Assembly (NCBI GenBank): GCA_945865925.1
Contig: CAMBFG010000001.1
Span: 62,001-126,000, forward strand
Direction: 5' to 3'
DNA from: Dehalococcoides mccartyi
Lineage (GTDB): Bacteria; Chloroflexota; Dehalococcoidia; UBA2979
Length of the DNA: 64,000 nucleotides
A program made the translations under genes and the position numbers. Below are positions 34,821 to 43,600 of the stretch, piece after piece (the first letter of the stretch is position 1; every line of letters starts with the position of its first letter). The notes under the pieces are model-generated. The model saw nothing but the letters and a program-made list of their open reading frames with translations, was not told the origin of the DNA and did no database searches.

Positions 34821-35957
34821 ATGCCCTTCCTTCCCTTCCGCATCGGCTTCTCGGACCGCGCCATCGAGGACCTTCACCGGAGGCTCGAGGACACGCGGTG
34901 GCCGGACGTGGGGTGGGACACCGGGTGGGGGACGGGGACGAACGACAGCGTCCTGCGCGACCTCGTGCGGTACTGGCGGAACGACTTCGACTGGCGGACG
35001 CAGGAGGCGACGCTGAACGCGCGCGCGCACGTCCGAGGCGTGATCGACGGCGACGAGATGCACGCGATGCTGATGGCTGGGCCGGGCTCCGAGCGGCGGA
35101 CGCCGGTGCTGCTGATCCACGGCTGGCCCGGCTCGTTCATCGAGTTCACCGAGGCGGGTGAGCGGCTGTCGAGGGGCGTCGATGGCGCGCCAGGCTTCGA
35201 TGTCGTGGTGCCGTCGCTGCCGGGGTTTGGGTTCTCGGACACGCCTCGGGCGGCGGGGCTGCATCCGGGGCGGATCGCGGAACGGCTGCACCTGCTGATG
35301 CGCGAACTGGGGTACGAGCGATACGGCGTGCAGGGTGGTGACTGGGGCGGGATCATTGGCACCGCGCTCGCGAGGCAGCATCCCGAGGCGGTGATTGGCC
35401 TCCATCTCAACTTCAGCGCGGGCGGCCCGCCTCCGCCCGAGGGCGTCCAGCCGTCCGAAGCGGAGCAGGCCTACCGCGCCTTCCGCCAGCAGTTCGAGGT
35501 GGAGGAGACTGGCTACTCCCGCATCCAGGGGACCCGACCGCAGACGCTCGGCTATGCGCTCAACGACTCTCCGGTCGGACTGCTCGCGTGGATCCTCGAG
35601 AAGTTCTGGGCGTGGACGGACCACGGCGACGACCTGTGGGACCGCCTCGACCGCGAGCGGGTGCTGACGAACGTCACGCTGTACTGGCTCACCGGCCACA
35701 TCCTCTCGGCAAGCCGCATCTACTACGAGATGTCCCATGCAACCGAGCGCGTCCTGGGCCGGATTCCGGACAGCGTGCCGGTCGGATACGCGAAGTTCCC
35801 CGCGGAGCCGTGGGGCGCGCCTCGGGAGGTCATGGAGCGCATCGGGAACGTCGTGCAGTACTCGGAGCCGGCGCGCGGTGGTCACTTCGCCGCCTTCGAG
35901 GAGCCCGAGTTGTTCGCGACCGATGTGTCGCGGTTCTTTGCGAGCCTGCGAGGCTGA
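34821..35957 (+). CDS. Epoxide hydrolase (alpha/beta hydrolase, EHN type)
   Basis: A 378-aa soluble hydrolase that opens epoxides to diols via an Asp ester. The N-terminal EHN domain (FRIGFSDRAIEDLHRRLEDTRWPD) is clear. The oxyanion motif is HGWPGS (about residues 101-106), the nucleophile Asp is in GGDWGG (about 174-179) and the catalytic His in RGGHFAAFE (about 355). It starts at ATG 34821, six bases after GAGGG. The range of substrates is unknown. Confidence 0.9.
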   Translation: MPFLPFRIGFSDRAIEDLHRRLEDTRWPDVGWDTGWGTGTNDSVLRDLVRYWRNDFDWRTQEATLNARAHVRGVIDGDEMHAMLMAGPGSERRTPVLLIHGWPGSFIEFTEAGERLSRGVDGAPGFDVVVPSLPGFGFSDTPRAAGLHPGRIAERLHLLMRELGYERYGVQGGDWGGIIGTALARQHPEAVIGLHLNFSAGGPPPPEGVQPSEAEQAYRAFRQQFEVEETGYSRIQGTRPQTLGYALNDSPVGLLAWILEKFWAWTDHGDDLWDRLDRERVLTNVTLYWLTGHILSASRIYYEMSHATERVLGRIPDSVPVGYAKFPAEPWGAPREVMERIGNVVQYSEPARGGHFAAFEEPELFATDVSRFFASLRG

Positions 35958-35982
35958 CGAGTTCCTGGGTTTAGGCCTCAGA

Positions 35983-36011
35983 TTGCCCGCCCCTCGGGGC
36001 GTCCGTATCCT
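35983..36011 (+). promoter_or_regulatory. tRNA-Arg promoter
   Basis: TTGCCC (-35), 17 bases, TATCCT (-10). The predicted start is about seven bases before the mature tRNA 5' end. The same TATCCT -10 recurs before the pyr leader, prfA and the PAC2 gene. Confidence 0.65.
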
Positions 36012-36024
36012 GAGCCTCGGTCGC

Positions 36025-36099
36025 GCCCTCGTAGCTCAGGGGATAGAGCACCGGCCTCCGGAGCCGGGTGCGCAGGTTCGAATCCTGCCGGGGGCACCA
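36025..36099 (+). tRNA. tRNA-Arg (anticodon CCG)
   Basis: A complete cloverleaf: acceptor GCCCTCG/CGGGGGC (one G-T pair), D arm GCTC..GAGC, anticodon arm CCGGC-CTCCGGA-GCCGG with anticodon CCG, and T arm with GGTTCGAATCC. The CCA end is encoded (36097-36099). The last A is the first base of the next gene's ATG. Confidence 0.95.
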
Positions 36100-36629
36100 T
36101 GACCGCCAGTTCGTCCGACTCCCCAGCCCCGATCTACGTCGAGGCTGTGCCCAATCCGTGGTGGCTTCAGGCGACGATTTGGCTGGGCCCTCCCGCGGTG
36201 CTGCTGGGCATCGTCTCCACCTGGCGCGAAGAGGCCGGCATTTCACGTGTGATTGGCGTCGGGCTGCTGCTCCTGCTGGGTGCAGGTCTCGTAGCCCTCG
36301 GAGTCTGGCTCGCCGCCCTGCGCATTGAGGTGACCGCCGAGGCGCTCCGCTACCGCTGGGGGCCGCTGGGCGCCACACGCCGATGGCCGGAAGTCCTCGA
36401 CGCCGAGGTGGAGGCGTATCGCTGGCAGACCTACGGCGGCTGGGGGCTGCGCTTCGCCTCTGGCAAGCGGCGCGCCTACTCCGTCCCCGGGGTACGCTTC
36501 GGCGTAGCGGTGCGCACGCGGGATGGGAAGCGGACGCACCTCGCCAGTCGAAATCCCGAGGCGCTGTGTGCCGCGATCCGGTCGAGGCTCGCGCCCGCCT
36601 CGGATGGTGCAGGTGGAGGACACGAGTGA
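36099..36629 (+). CDS. Membrane protein with PH-like domain
   Basis: A 176-aa protein with two transmembrane helices (about residues 22-42 and 50-74) followed by a PH-like beta domain (IEVTAEALRYRWG... to about 160), as in bacterial DUF3093/PH-type membrane proteins. Its ATG uses the last A of the encoded tRNA CCA; an in-frame GTG at codon 17 is an alternative start. There is no independent Shine-Dalgarno apart from the G-tract of the tRNA acceptor stem. It overlaps the next gene by GTGA. Function is unknown. Confidence 0.65.
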   Translation: MTASSSDSPAPIYVEAVPNPWWLQATIWLGPPAVLLGIVSTWREEAGISRVIGVGLLLLLGAGLVALGVWLAALRIEVTAEALRYRWGPLGATRRWPEVLDAEVEAYRWQTYGGWGLRFASGKRRAYSVPGVRFGVAVRTRDGKRTHLASRNPEALCAAIRSRLAPASDGAGGGHE

Positions 36630-37453
36630 CGAACGATCGCCACGACCGCCGGCAGCAGGAGAAGCTGCTGCGTCGCCGCCAGCGTCGGGCTCAACGCCTG
36701 GCGCCAGTTGCCGCTCGCGGCCCCGCCGAATCCATGGAGTTCCCCGGGATCATGGGCTGGATGCAGCGCAATACCAAGTGGCTGTTCCTCGGCGGCATCG
36801 TGATCCTGCTGATGAGCCTGGGCGCCGGCACCTTCTTCAGCGTCAACGACACCCGAACGCCGGACTCGACTCCTACCCCCACTCCGACGGCGTCCGCGAC
36901 GCCCGAGGGCAGCGCGACACCAACAGCCACCGCCACGCCGCAGCGCAAGTATGCGGCGGCCCCTCCGATGACGATCAACGTGGCCAAGAAGTACGAGGCG
37001 GTCATCGCCCTCGAAAAGGGTGGCGAGGTCCGCCTCGAACTCTTCCCAAACGATGCGCCGAAGACCGTGAACAACTTCGTCTTCCTCGCGCGGGCGAAGT
37101 TCTACGACGGCCTCACGTTCCACCGCGTGCTCCCGGGCTTCGTCGCGCAGGGCGGTGACCCGTCTGGGACGGGTTCGGACGGCCCGGGGTACTACCTGGA
37201 GGTCGAGAAGAACTCGCTGCCGCTCGCCGCTGGAGTGATTTCGATGGCGAAGTCGGCGGCGGGCATCTCCGGGTCGCAGTTCTTCATCACGTACACCCCC
37301 CAGCCCGGCCTCGCACCGCAGGGGTTCATCGCATTCGGCCGGGTGACGGCCGGGATGGATGTGCTCGAGAAGATCACGCCGCGCGACCCCTCGAAAACCA
37401 ACCAGCCGAAGGCAGACGTGATCAAGAGCGTCACCATCGTGGAAAAGGACTAG
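36626..37453 (+). CDS. Membrane-anchored cyclophilin-type peptidyl-prolyl isomerase
   Basis: A 275-aa protein with a basic cytoplasmic N-terminus, one transmembrane helix (about residues 50-70), a Thr/Pro-rich linker (about 75-108) and a C-terminal cyclophilin domain (about 115-275). The catalytic region includes TFHRVLPGFVAQGGDP with the active Arg; QFFITY follows. It should act outside the membrane on secreted proteins. GTG 36626 overlaps the preceding stop. It lies four bases before a second, soluble cyclophilin. Confidence 0.88.
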   Translation: MTNDRHDRRQQEKLLRRRQRRAQRLAPVAARGPAESMEFPGIMGWMQRNTKWLFLGGIVILLMSLGAGTFFSVNDTRTPDSTPTPTPTASATPEGSATPTATATPQRKYAAAPPMTINVAKKYEAVIALEKGGEVRLELFPNDAPKTVNNFVFLARAKFYDGLTFHRVLPGFVAQGGDPSGTGSDGPGYYLEVEKNSLPLAAGVISMAKSAAGISGSQFFITYTPQPGLAPQGFIAFGRVTAGMDVLEKITPRDPSKTNQPKADVIKSVTIVEKD

Positions 37454-37457
37454 CCCC

Positions 37458-37961
37458 GTGGCCCAGCAGTACGACGCACCGCCTCCGATGACCATCGACA
37501 CCTCGAAGACCTACTCCGCGGTGATGAAGACTGACCGAGGCGACATCACCATCGCGCTGCTCACGGACATGGCACCGGCCACTGTGAACAACTTCGTGTT
37601 TCTCGCGCGCGAGGGTTTCTTCGACGGTTGCACCTTCCACCGCGTCATCCCGGGCTTCGTCGCGCAGGGCGGCGACCCGACCGGTACCGGTCGAGGTGGC
37701 CCCGGCTACCGGTTCAAGGACGAACTGTCGCCCACGCCGTTTGTGCAAGGGATCGTCGGCATGGCGAACGCCGGCCCGAACACGAACGGGTCGCAGTTCT
37801 ACATCATGCTCGGCGACGCGCAGCACCTCACCGGCCGCTACACCGCGTTCGGGCAGGTGACGGAGGGGTTGGACGCCGTCCTGGCCCTCCGCCCGCGCGA
37901 CCCGGAGCGTGACCCGGCCCCCGGCGACAAGATTCTCGGTGTGACGATCAACGAGGCCTAA
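37458..37961 (+). CDS. Cyclophilin-type peptidyl-prolyl isomerase
   Basis: A 167-aa single-domain cyclophilin without a signal peptide. It has the catalytic TFHRVIPGFVAQGGDPTGTG segment (split here: Arg near residue 58) and NGSQFYIML. The start is GTG four bases after the anchored paralogue, indicating a tandem duplication with divergence in location. It is followed by a terminator-like hairpin. Confidence 0.93.
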   Translation: MAQQYDAPPPMTIDTSKTYSAVMKTDRGDITIALLTDMAPATVNNFVFLAREGFFDGCTFHRVIPGFVAQGGDPTGTGRGGPGYRFKDELSPTPFVQGIVGMANAGPNTNGSQFYIMLGDAQHLTGRYTAFGQVTEGLDAVLALRPRDPERDPAPGDKILGVTINEA

Positions 37962-38004
37962 CCCGACCCGGTCTCAGGGTTCCCCCGCGTACGAGCGCCG
38001 CACA

Positions 38005-38027
38005 CTCCGCCGATGATCTCGGCGGGG
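38005..38027 (+). terminator. Probable terminator after the cyclophilins
   Basis: A 9-bp stem (CTCCGCCGA / TCGGCGGGG, one G-T pair) with a five-base loop, 43 bases past the stop. The T tail is poor. No gene is seen between the stop at 37961 and 38184. Confidence 0.45.
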
Positions 38028-38184
38028 AGGCCCGTGTCTTCAATCGCAGACAGCACTGTGATGGCTTCCCATCGGCGGATGGGAGGCGATGCCGCACGCG
38101 TGCGTGATGGGGAAGCGGGAATCTCGGGGCTGGTGGTGCGCCTCGGGCCAGCCGACTATCACCAGGGCGGTGATCCGGGCGGGG

Positions 38185-38403
38185 CTAGGAGGCGCTGGAG
38201 CGGGTCCGCTGACGTGCCGCGGAGGCCTTCCGCTCGACGTAGGCCATGAGGCCGAAGGACGGCACGAAGGCGGCGAAGGCGACGAGCGACCACGCGAACC
38301 AGCCGCCAATCAGCATGAGCAGGCCGATCGCGAGGGCGAACGACATCCCAAGGATCGAACCGATCCGGGCGACGAGCACATATGGAGGGATACCGTCTGG
38401 CAT
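38185..38403 (-). CDS. Small two-helix membrane protein
   Basis: A 72-aa protein with two transmembrane helices (about residues 8-28 and 32-52) and a basic tail. It is not recognised. ATG 38403 was chosen because the open frame further upstream runs antisense to the GGDEF gene. A TACCAT box 13 bases upstream (38417-38422) suggests a short leader. It is divergent from the GGDEF gene. Confidence 0.5.
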   Translation of the reverse strand: MPDGIPPYVLVARIGSILGMSFALAIGLLMLIGGWFAWSLVAFAAFVPSFGLMAYVERKASAARQRTRSSAS

Positions 38404-38416
38404 GTGGTTGCCCACG

Positions 38417-41400
38417 ATGGTACCAGCGGGAGAATCCCCAAACAACGGACGTGATCCGCTCGTCGCGGAACGCGCTGTTGCGCTGCGTTCTATGTGGTGG
38501 CTCCGCCGCACGGTCAGCGTCGTGCTCCTGATCTTCCCCGTGCTGGCGCCCACGATCTTCCCTCGGTCACCCGTGCTGTTCTCAGCGGTCACCGCGTTCA
38601 TGGTGATTTCCGAGATCGAGATTTGGTGGGCCCAACGCTCGCGGACGCCGACGCAAATGAGCGCGCGACTGTTGCTGTTCCGCACTTCTCATCTGGCGCT
38701 CATCACCTTGATTTCGCCGGAGCTCCCCGCCCTGTGGATGTATCCAACATTCATCGCCCTGCTGCTGATCGCCGCCCCCGGCCAGTTCGGCGGCCGAGGC
38801 CTCGCGTACCTCACGATGCTGACCTCTGCCTCGTACGTTGCTTCTACCTCCCTCACCTCGTGGGAGTGGTATGCCCGGTGGTCGGATGCCCTGCCGCTCA
38901 CCCGGTCGACAGCCGAGGTCTGGGGCGTCGCGCTGGTCGCATTCCCGCTCGTGACGCTCGCGCTGCACATGCGCCAGCGCCGGGTCGACACGATCCAGCA
39001 CCAGTTGAGGGCCACCGTCGCCCGCCTCTCTGCCACGCAGGCTGACCTCGGCGCCTCCAAGGAGCGCCTTGAGCGCTGGAACCACGCGCTGAACGAGGAG
39101 GTGGAGCGCCAAACGAGTGCGCTGGAGGAGCGCAACCGTTACCTCTCCATCGTGAATGCTGTCTCGTTCGCCCTCTCCGAGCCGATGGACGACCCGTCTG
39201 CCCTCGAACGCGCCGCGCGCCTCATCGCGCGGCTAATGGGTGCCCGTTCCGCGCAGGCCTATCACTTGCGCGGGGGCAAGTCTGGCGCGTTCCACCTCGT
39301 CGTCCCCGTCGACATCGCCGATGTGCATGCGCCGCAGGTCCCCGAGGCTGTGTTGCGCGCCGTCGCGCAAAGTGGCCGCCCGCTCTCCTCTGCTGATCCG
39401 GACAGCGTTGAGGTGCGCTCGGCCGTCGGCGAAGCCTTCGCGGTCGTGCCGTTGATCGCCAAAGGGCGGCAGCTGGGTGCCCTCGCGTTGTGCGGCACGG
39501 GAGCCGAGTGGACGGACGCCGAGCGTCATCTGCTCTTGATCATCGGACGCGATCTCGGTGTCGCGCTTGAGAACTCCGGGCTCTTCCGCGACGTCCTGGC
39601 GACCGCACAACGCGAGCGAATGATCGCCGAGATTGTGCGCATGTTGACTGAGGATGGCACCGGTAACCTCGGCGCCGACGCCGCGCTCGGCCTGCTTGCG
39701 GAGCAGACCGGGGCTGCCGAGGTCGCGTTCTTCACCGTCGATCGCAGCGGCCGGCGTGTGAGCACCGGTGCCTATGCCTCCGACCAGCATCACGGTGAGA
39801 CGTGGATCCGCGACAGCGGCGCCGCCCTCGTTGGTCTCGTCCGCGACCGCACGACCGCGCTGGTGCTTGGTCCGGTGGGGGAGACCACACTGCCCGGGCG
39901 GCTCGCTGGCCTGGGAGCGGAGACGCTGGCTCTGGTGCCGGTGATCGCCCGCCGAGGCGCGAACGCCGCGGCTGACAAGGCCGGCTCCCAGACGCCGCGC
40001 TCGCTCGCGGGTGTCCTCGTCGCCGTCTCGCGCACCGGAGCGGGCTGGGACGAGGCGATGTCGGACACCTTCGCGCGCGTCGCGTTCGCACTCGCCCGGC
40101 AGGTGGAAGCGTTGGAGTTGCAGGCACTCCAACAGCAGCGCATTCGCGAACTCGCTGGCCTCGCCGAAGTCGCGCGGACGATGCAGTCGTCCGCAGACCC
40201 CGAGCGGTTGCAGGCCGGGTTCGCGCAGGCCCTCGGGACGCTCGTCCCCTATCGCAACGTCTACATCGCGCAACTGGACGAGGCGGGAGCGCTCACCGAA
40301 GTGCCGTCGTTCGGAGAGCGCGGTAAGGCGCACCCGCTCTACCCCGCCGATCCGCGTGACAGCGGCCACCACTGGTTCGCGCTTCGTGCGCCACGCCGCT
40401 GGGCACCCGCCGACGACGCCCCCGGGTTTGCGGAAGCCCCCGCGCGTTCCGGTCTGGTCGTCCCGATGCGGCCCAAGGGGCAGATGCTCGGTGTCGTCGC
40501 GATTGACCTGACGGGCGACCTCGACGACGAGCAGGTGCGCATCGTCGAGCGCGCGGTCGAGCAGTTGTCGCTCGCGCTCGACGGCGCCGCGCTCTACCAG
40601 CAGGCGACGGCGCGTGCTCAGCACATCCAGGCGCTCTCCAACCTCGCGAGGATCGTCGCTTCCGTGGTCAGCCTGCGTGAAGCGTTTGCCGCCTTCGCCG
40701 AGGAGGTGCGTTGGCTCATCCCCTTCGACCGTGCCTGCATGCTGCTGATCGATGATGACCAGCGGATCGTTGAGCCGTACGCCACCTACCCGGAACAGGA
40801 GACTGCCGCGCAACCCTCATGGTTGGAGACCTCGATCGTCTCCGTGCCGGTGGAGATGGGTGGTGCCGTCTCGATCCGCCGTGACGACCCGCAGTACGCC
40901 TACCTCGACTGGAGTGTCCTCGGTGACGACGCCGTCGAGGTGGCAGCTGTGCCCGTCCGCCAGGGCGCCCGGACGGCCGCGGTCTTCGTCCTGGTGAACT
41001 CCGGCGTGCCGCGTTATCGCAGGGGCGACCTCGACGCCCTCGAAGAGGTGGCGGGCCTGCTCGGCGTCACGATCGAGCGTCTACGGCTGTACGAGCAAGC
41101 AGCGCATGGTGCGCGTCACGATCTGCTGACTGGCCTCCCGAACTACCGCTACCTGCAGGAACGCCTGGAGAGCAACGTCGCCGGCTTTGATCGGGATGGC
41201 GAGAGCGCGTTGCTCGTCGTGGACATGGACAGCCTGAAGGCGTTCAACGACACCCTGGGGCACGAGGCAGGCGACCGCGTCATCCGCATCGTCGCCCGCG
41301 AGTTGCGCGCCGCCTGCCGCGACCGCGACTTCGTGGCGCGTACCGGGGGTGACGAATTCGCCCTACTCCTCGAGGGAGCGAGTATCGAGGCTGCCGAGCG

Positions 41401-42130
41401 CGTTGCGGAGCGGATCCATGCCGCCCTCACTGACGCCCACCTGGAGATCGAGGGCTCGCCGACGCGCGTGGCCGTCTCCATCGGTATCGCGGGCGCACCG
41501 ATGGATGGCGCGTCGCCGCTGGAGGTGCTGCACGCCGCCGACCAGGCGATGTATGGCGCCAAGTTCGCGGGTGGGGCGCGCACGAGCGTGGCAGAGGCCG
41601 AGGGCGACCAATCGGTCGACCGCGCCCCCGCCTATGTCCGTGCCCGCAGCGGTCGCCTCGTTGAATCGCTCGCGCGTGCCCTCCTCGCGGGTGCGACGGC
41701 CGAGGAACGCGCCGCCACCGGGCTCGCGCAGCACTGGGTGGTCGCTGCCGGGACGCGCATGGGCCAGCGTCATGGTCTGCTCACGCATACCCGTTTGCTC
41801 GTCCCCCTTGAATGCTCTAACCGCATCGAGGCACCGCAACGGCATTCGGACAGCCGTCTTGCTTCGCACTTCGTCGGCAAACTGCTAGATGAGTGGGAAG
41901 CCGTCGACGCCGGCCGCTTCTGGGTGCGCTCCCTGATTCCGATGGCGATCTCCGCCGCGTGGGAACGGAAGTTTCTGGGCACCCCCCTCGAAGAGCTCGC
42001 CATTCGGGTGGAAGCCCGGGCCCAGGCGGCAGCCGGTGGTCCGACCGAGGAGGCCTGGCGCGCCCTGGTAGAGGCGATTCGCGAAGAGTCCGGCGACCGC
42101 CGCGAAATCGGCGCACCCAGGGCGGCGTAG
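38417..42130 (+). CDS. Multi-GAF diguanylate cyclase, membrane-anchored
   Basis: A protein of about 1237 aa (start uncertain; ATG 38492 and ATG 38402 are alternatives). Its N-terminus has four to five transmembrane helices (within about residues 30-170), then a coiled-coil linker, three to four GAF-like sensor modules (about 220-910) and a GGDEF domain. The GGDEF signature is intact (TGGDEF near residue 977) and an RxxD inhibitory site (RDRD) lies exactly five residues before it, so it should make c-di-GMP and be feedback-inhibited. About 165 residues after GGDEF form an uncharacterised helical region. No EAL or HD-GYP domain is attached. Confidence 0.85.
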   Translation: MVPAGESPNNGRDPLVAERAVALRSMWWLRRTVSVVLLIFPVLAPTIFPRSPVLFSAVTAFMVISEIEIWWAQRSRTPTQMSARLLLFRTSHLALITLISPELPALWMYPTFIALLLIAAPGQFGGRGLAYLTMLTSASYVASTSLTSWEWYARWSDALPLTRSTAEVWGVALVAFPLVTLALHMRQRRVDTIQHQLRATVARLSATQADLGASKERLERWNHALNEEVERQTSALEERNRYLSIVNAVSFALSEPMDDPSALERAARLIARLMGARSAQAYHLRGGKSGAFHLVVPVDIADVHAPQVPEAVLRAVAQSGRPLSSADPDSVEVRSAVGEAFAVVPLIAKGRQLGALALCGTGAEWTDAERHLLLIIGRDLGVALENSGLFRDVLATAQRERMIAEIVRMLTEDGTGNLGADAALGLLAEQTGAAEVAFFTVDRSGRRVSTGAYASDQHHGETWIRDSGAALVGLVRDRTTALVLGPVGETTLPGRLAGLGAETLALVPVIARRGANAAADKAGSQTPRSLAGVLVAVSRTGAGWDEAMSDTFARVAFALARQVEALELQALQQQRIRELAGLAEVARTMQSSADPERLQAGFAQALGTLVPYRNVYIAQLDEAGALTEVPSFGERGKAHPLYPADPRDSGHHWFALRAPRRWAPADDAPGFAEAPARSGLVVPMRPKGQMLGVVAIDLTGDLDDEQVRIVERAVEQLSLALDGAALYQQATARAQHIQALSNLARIVASVVSLREAFAAFAEEVRWLIPFDRACMLLIDDDQRIVEPYATYPEQETAAQPSWLETSIVSVPVEMGGAVSIRRDDPQYAYLDWSVLGDDAVEVAAVPVRQGARTAAVFVLVNSGVPRYRRGDLDALEEVAGLLGVTIERLRLYEQAAHGARHDLLTGLPNYRYLQERLESNVAGFDRDGESALLVVDMDSLKAFNDTLGHEAGDRVIRIVARELRAACRDRDFVARTGGDEFALLLEGASIEAAERVAERIHAALTDAHLEIEGSPTRVAVSIGIAGAPMDGASPLEVLHAADQAMYGAKFAGGARTSVAEAEGDQSVDRAPAYVRARSGRLVESLARALLAGATAEERAATGLAQHWVVAAGTRMGQRHGLLTHTRLLVPLECSNRIEAPQRHSDSRLASHFVGKLLDEWEAVDAGRFWVRSLIPMAISAAWERKFLGTPLEELAIRVEARAQAAAGGPTEEAWRALVEAIREESGDRREIGAPRAA

Positions 42131-42218
42131 CGCCGTCCTCGATGCAACTGGTCCGGCGCACTGCTGGGCGAGGAGTGCAGCGAGCGCTCGCTCGTGCCCG
42201 TCCGGGTCACCCTCTGAT

Positions 42219-42224
42219 TATCAT
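42219..42224 (+). promoter_or_regulatory. -10 candidate for msrA
   Basis: TATCAT lies about 30 bases before the start, giving a short leader that contains GGAGGAGAGG. The -35 is not clear. Confidence 0.3.
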
Positions 42225-42253
42225 CTCCACAGTCCGGAGGAGAGGTGACGGCC

Positions 42254-42793
42254 ATGGCAACCGAGACTGCGACGCTGGCCGGGGGCTGTTTCTGGTGCCT
42301 CGAAGCGGTGTACGAGTTGCTCCGAGGTGTGACCTCGGTGCAGTCTGGCTACATCGGCGGCCACGTACCAGACCCGTCGTACGAAGCCGTCTGCACGGGG
42401 CGCACCGGCCACGCCGAGGCAGTCCAGATCGCGTTCGATCCCGAGGCGATTTCGTTCCGCGACCTGCTCGACATCTTCTTCACGATCCACGATCCCACCA
42501 CGCTGAATCAGCAGGGCGCAGACGTTGGTACGCAGTACCGCTCCGCGATCTTCACGCACTCCGACGAGCAACGTGCCTCTGCTGAGGCGGCGATCGCGGC
42601 CCTGACGAAGGAAGGCCGGTGGGGTGAGCCGATTGTGACCGAGGTCGCGCCACTCACGGTGTTCTATCCCGCGGAGGAGTACCACGCGCAGTACTACCGC
42701 CTGAACCCGCAGCAGGGGTACTGCCGGGTCGTCATCGCCCCCAAGGTGGCGAAGGCCCGTGCGAAATTCTTCGACAAGCTACACGCGGACTAG
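42254..42793 (+). CDS. msrA: Peptide-methionine (S)-S-oxide reductase
   Basis: A 179-aa enzyme that repairs oxidised methionine (S epimer). The catalytic GCFWC motif is near residue 11-15, and the conserved GYIGGHV and DPTTLNQQGADVGTQYRS segments follow. ATG 42254 has a good Shine-Dalgarno (GAGAGG); a GTG three codons earlier is possible. It lies between the GGDEF gene and the convergent receiver genes. Confidence 0.95.
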   Translation: MATETATLAGGCFWCLEAVYELLRGVTSVQSGYIGGHVPDPSYEAVCTGRTGHAEAVQIAFDPEAISFRDLLDIFFTIHDPTTLNQQGADVGTQYRSAIFTHSDEQRASAEAAIAALTKEGRWGEPIVTEVAPLTVFYPAEEYHAQYYRLNPQQGYCRVVIAPKVAKARAKFFDKLHAD

Positions 42794-42823
42794 CGAGGCC
42801 CACGTCGTACAGGCCGGAGCTGC

Positions 42824-43204
42824 CTACTCGACCACCGGCGGGTCGAGCAGCACTCGCACTCGCTCCATCAAGTCGTCGATGTCGTACGGTTTGAGTACGA
42901 CGCCCCGTGTGCCCAGCTCGGCCTGGACCTGCTTCACGAGCGGATCGCTGCGATCGCTCGCTGTCAGCGCGAGCGCCGCCCCGTTGTACCCGTGTTCCTT
43001 CGCTTCGCGATAGATCGCCAGGCCGTTCCCATCCGGGAGCCGTAGGTCGAAGATCAGCAAGGCCGGCGGGTCTGCTCGCATCTCCGCGAGTGCCTCGCGA
43101 CCGAGGCTCGCGTAGTGGACGTCCTCGACACCCTCGTCACGGAACACCAGATCGAGCAAGCGTGTGCCCGCTTCGTCATCATCCAGTACGAGGATGCGTG
43201 CCAT
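42824..43204 (-). CDS. Stand-alone response regulator receiver 1
   Basis: A 126-aa receiver domain with no output domain. The acidic pair is LDDDE near the N-terminus, the phosphoacceptor Asp is in LIFDLRLPDG (about residue 52), and the T/S and K residues are in ALTASD and VLKPYD. It starts three bases after the preceding receiver's stop. It is probably phosphorylated by the adjacent kinase and acts by protein contact. Confidence 0.88.
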   Translation of the reverse strand: MARILVLDDDEAGTRLLDLVFRDEGVEDVHYASLGREALAEMRADPPALLIFDLRLPDGNGLAIYREAKEHGYNGAALALTASDRSDPLVKQVQAELGTRGVVLKPYDIDDLMERVRVLLDPPVVE

Positions 43205-43207
43205 CGG

Positions 43208-43597
43208 CTAGTCCTTTCCTGCGGCATCGGGGGCCAGGAGCGCCTCGATCTGCGTGATCAGCACATCGATATCGAACGGCTTGCTCAGTGCAGCCTGGGC
43301 ACCCAATTCGGTTCGCGCTGATTCTGCGCGGTAGGCAGACAAGATCATGACGGGGAGGTCGTGCCCGCGCGCGCGAAGCTCCCGGTACATCTCCCTGCCG
43401 TCCATCCGCGGCATCTGGAGGTCGAGGACCAGCAGATCGAACGTCTGCGCTTCGAGTGCTTCGAGGCCGCCAATGCCATCCGTCGCTTCGGTGACCTCGA
43501 ATCCATCCGAGACCAGCGTCAACCGGATCATCCGAAGGAGGGCCGCGTCGTCATCGACGACCAGCACACGCGGCGCACCATCACGAGGGTTGGCCAC
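43208..43597 (-). CDS. Stand-alone response regulator receiver 2
   Basis: A 129-aa single receiver domain. The acidic pocket is VVDDDA, the phosphoacceptor Asp is in LVLDLQMPRMDG (about residue 58), and SKPFD carries the conserved Lys. The GTG start lies three bases after the kinase stop, so kinase and both receivers form one operon. It differs enough from receiver 1 to suggest separate roles. Confidence 0.88.
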   Translation of the reverse strand: MANPRDGAPRVLVVDDDAALLRMIRLTLVSDGFEVTEATDGIGGLEALEAQTFDLLVLDLQMPRMDGREMYRELRARGHDLPVMILSAYRAESARTELGAQAALSKPFDIDVLITQIEALLAPDAAGKD

Positions 43598-43600
43598 AGC

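Noticed and set aside
38040-38309. 89-codon minus-strand frame after the cyclophilins
   Set aside because: Ser/Arg/Pro-rich, overlaps a better small membrane-protein frame, and has no start signal.
39233-40813. 526-codon minus-strand frame inside the GGDEF gene
   Set aside because: Antisense shadow of the GAF modules; no recognisable domain or ribosome-binding site.
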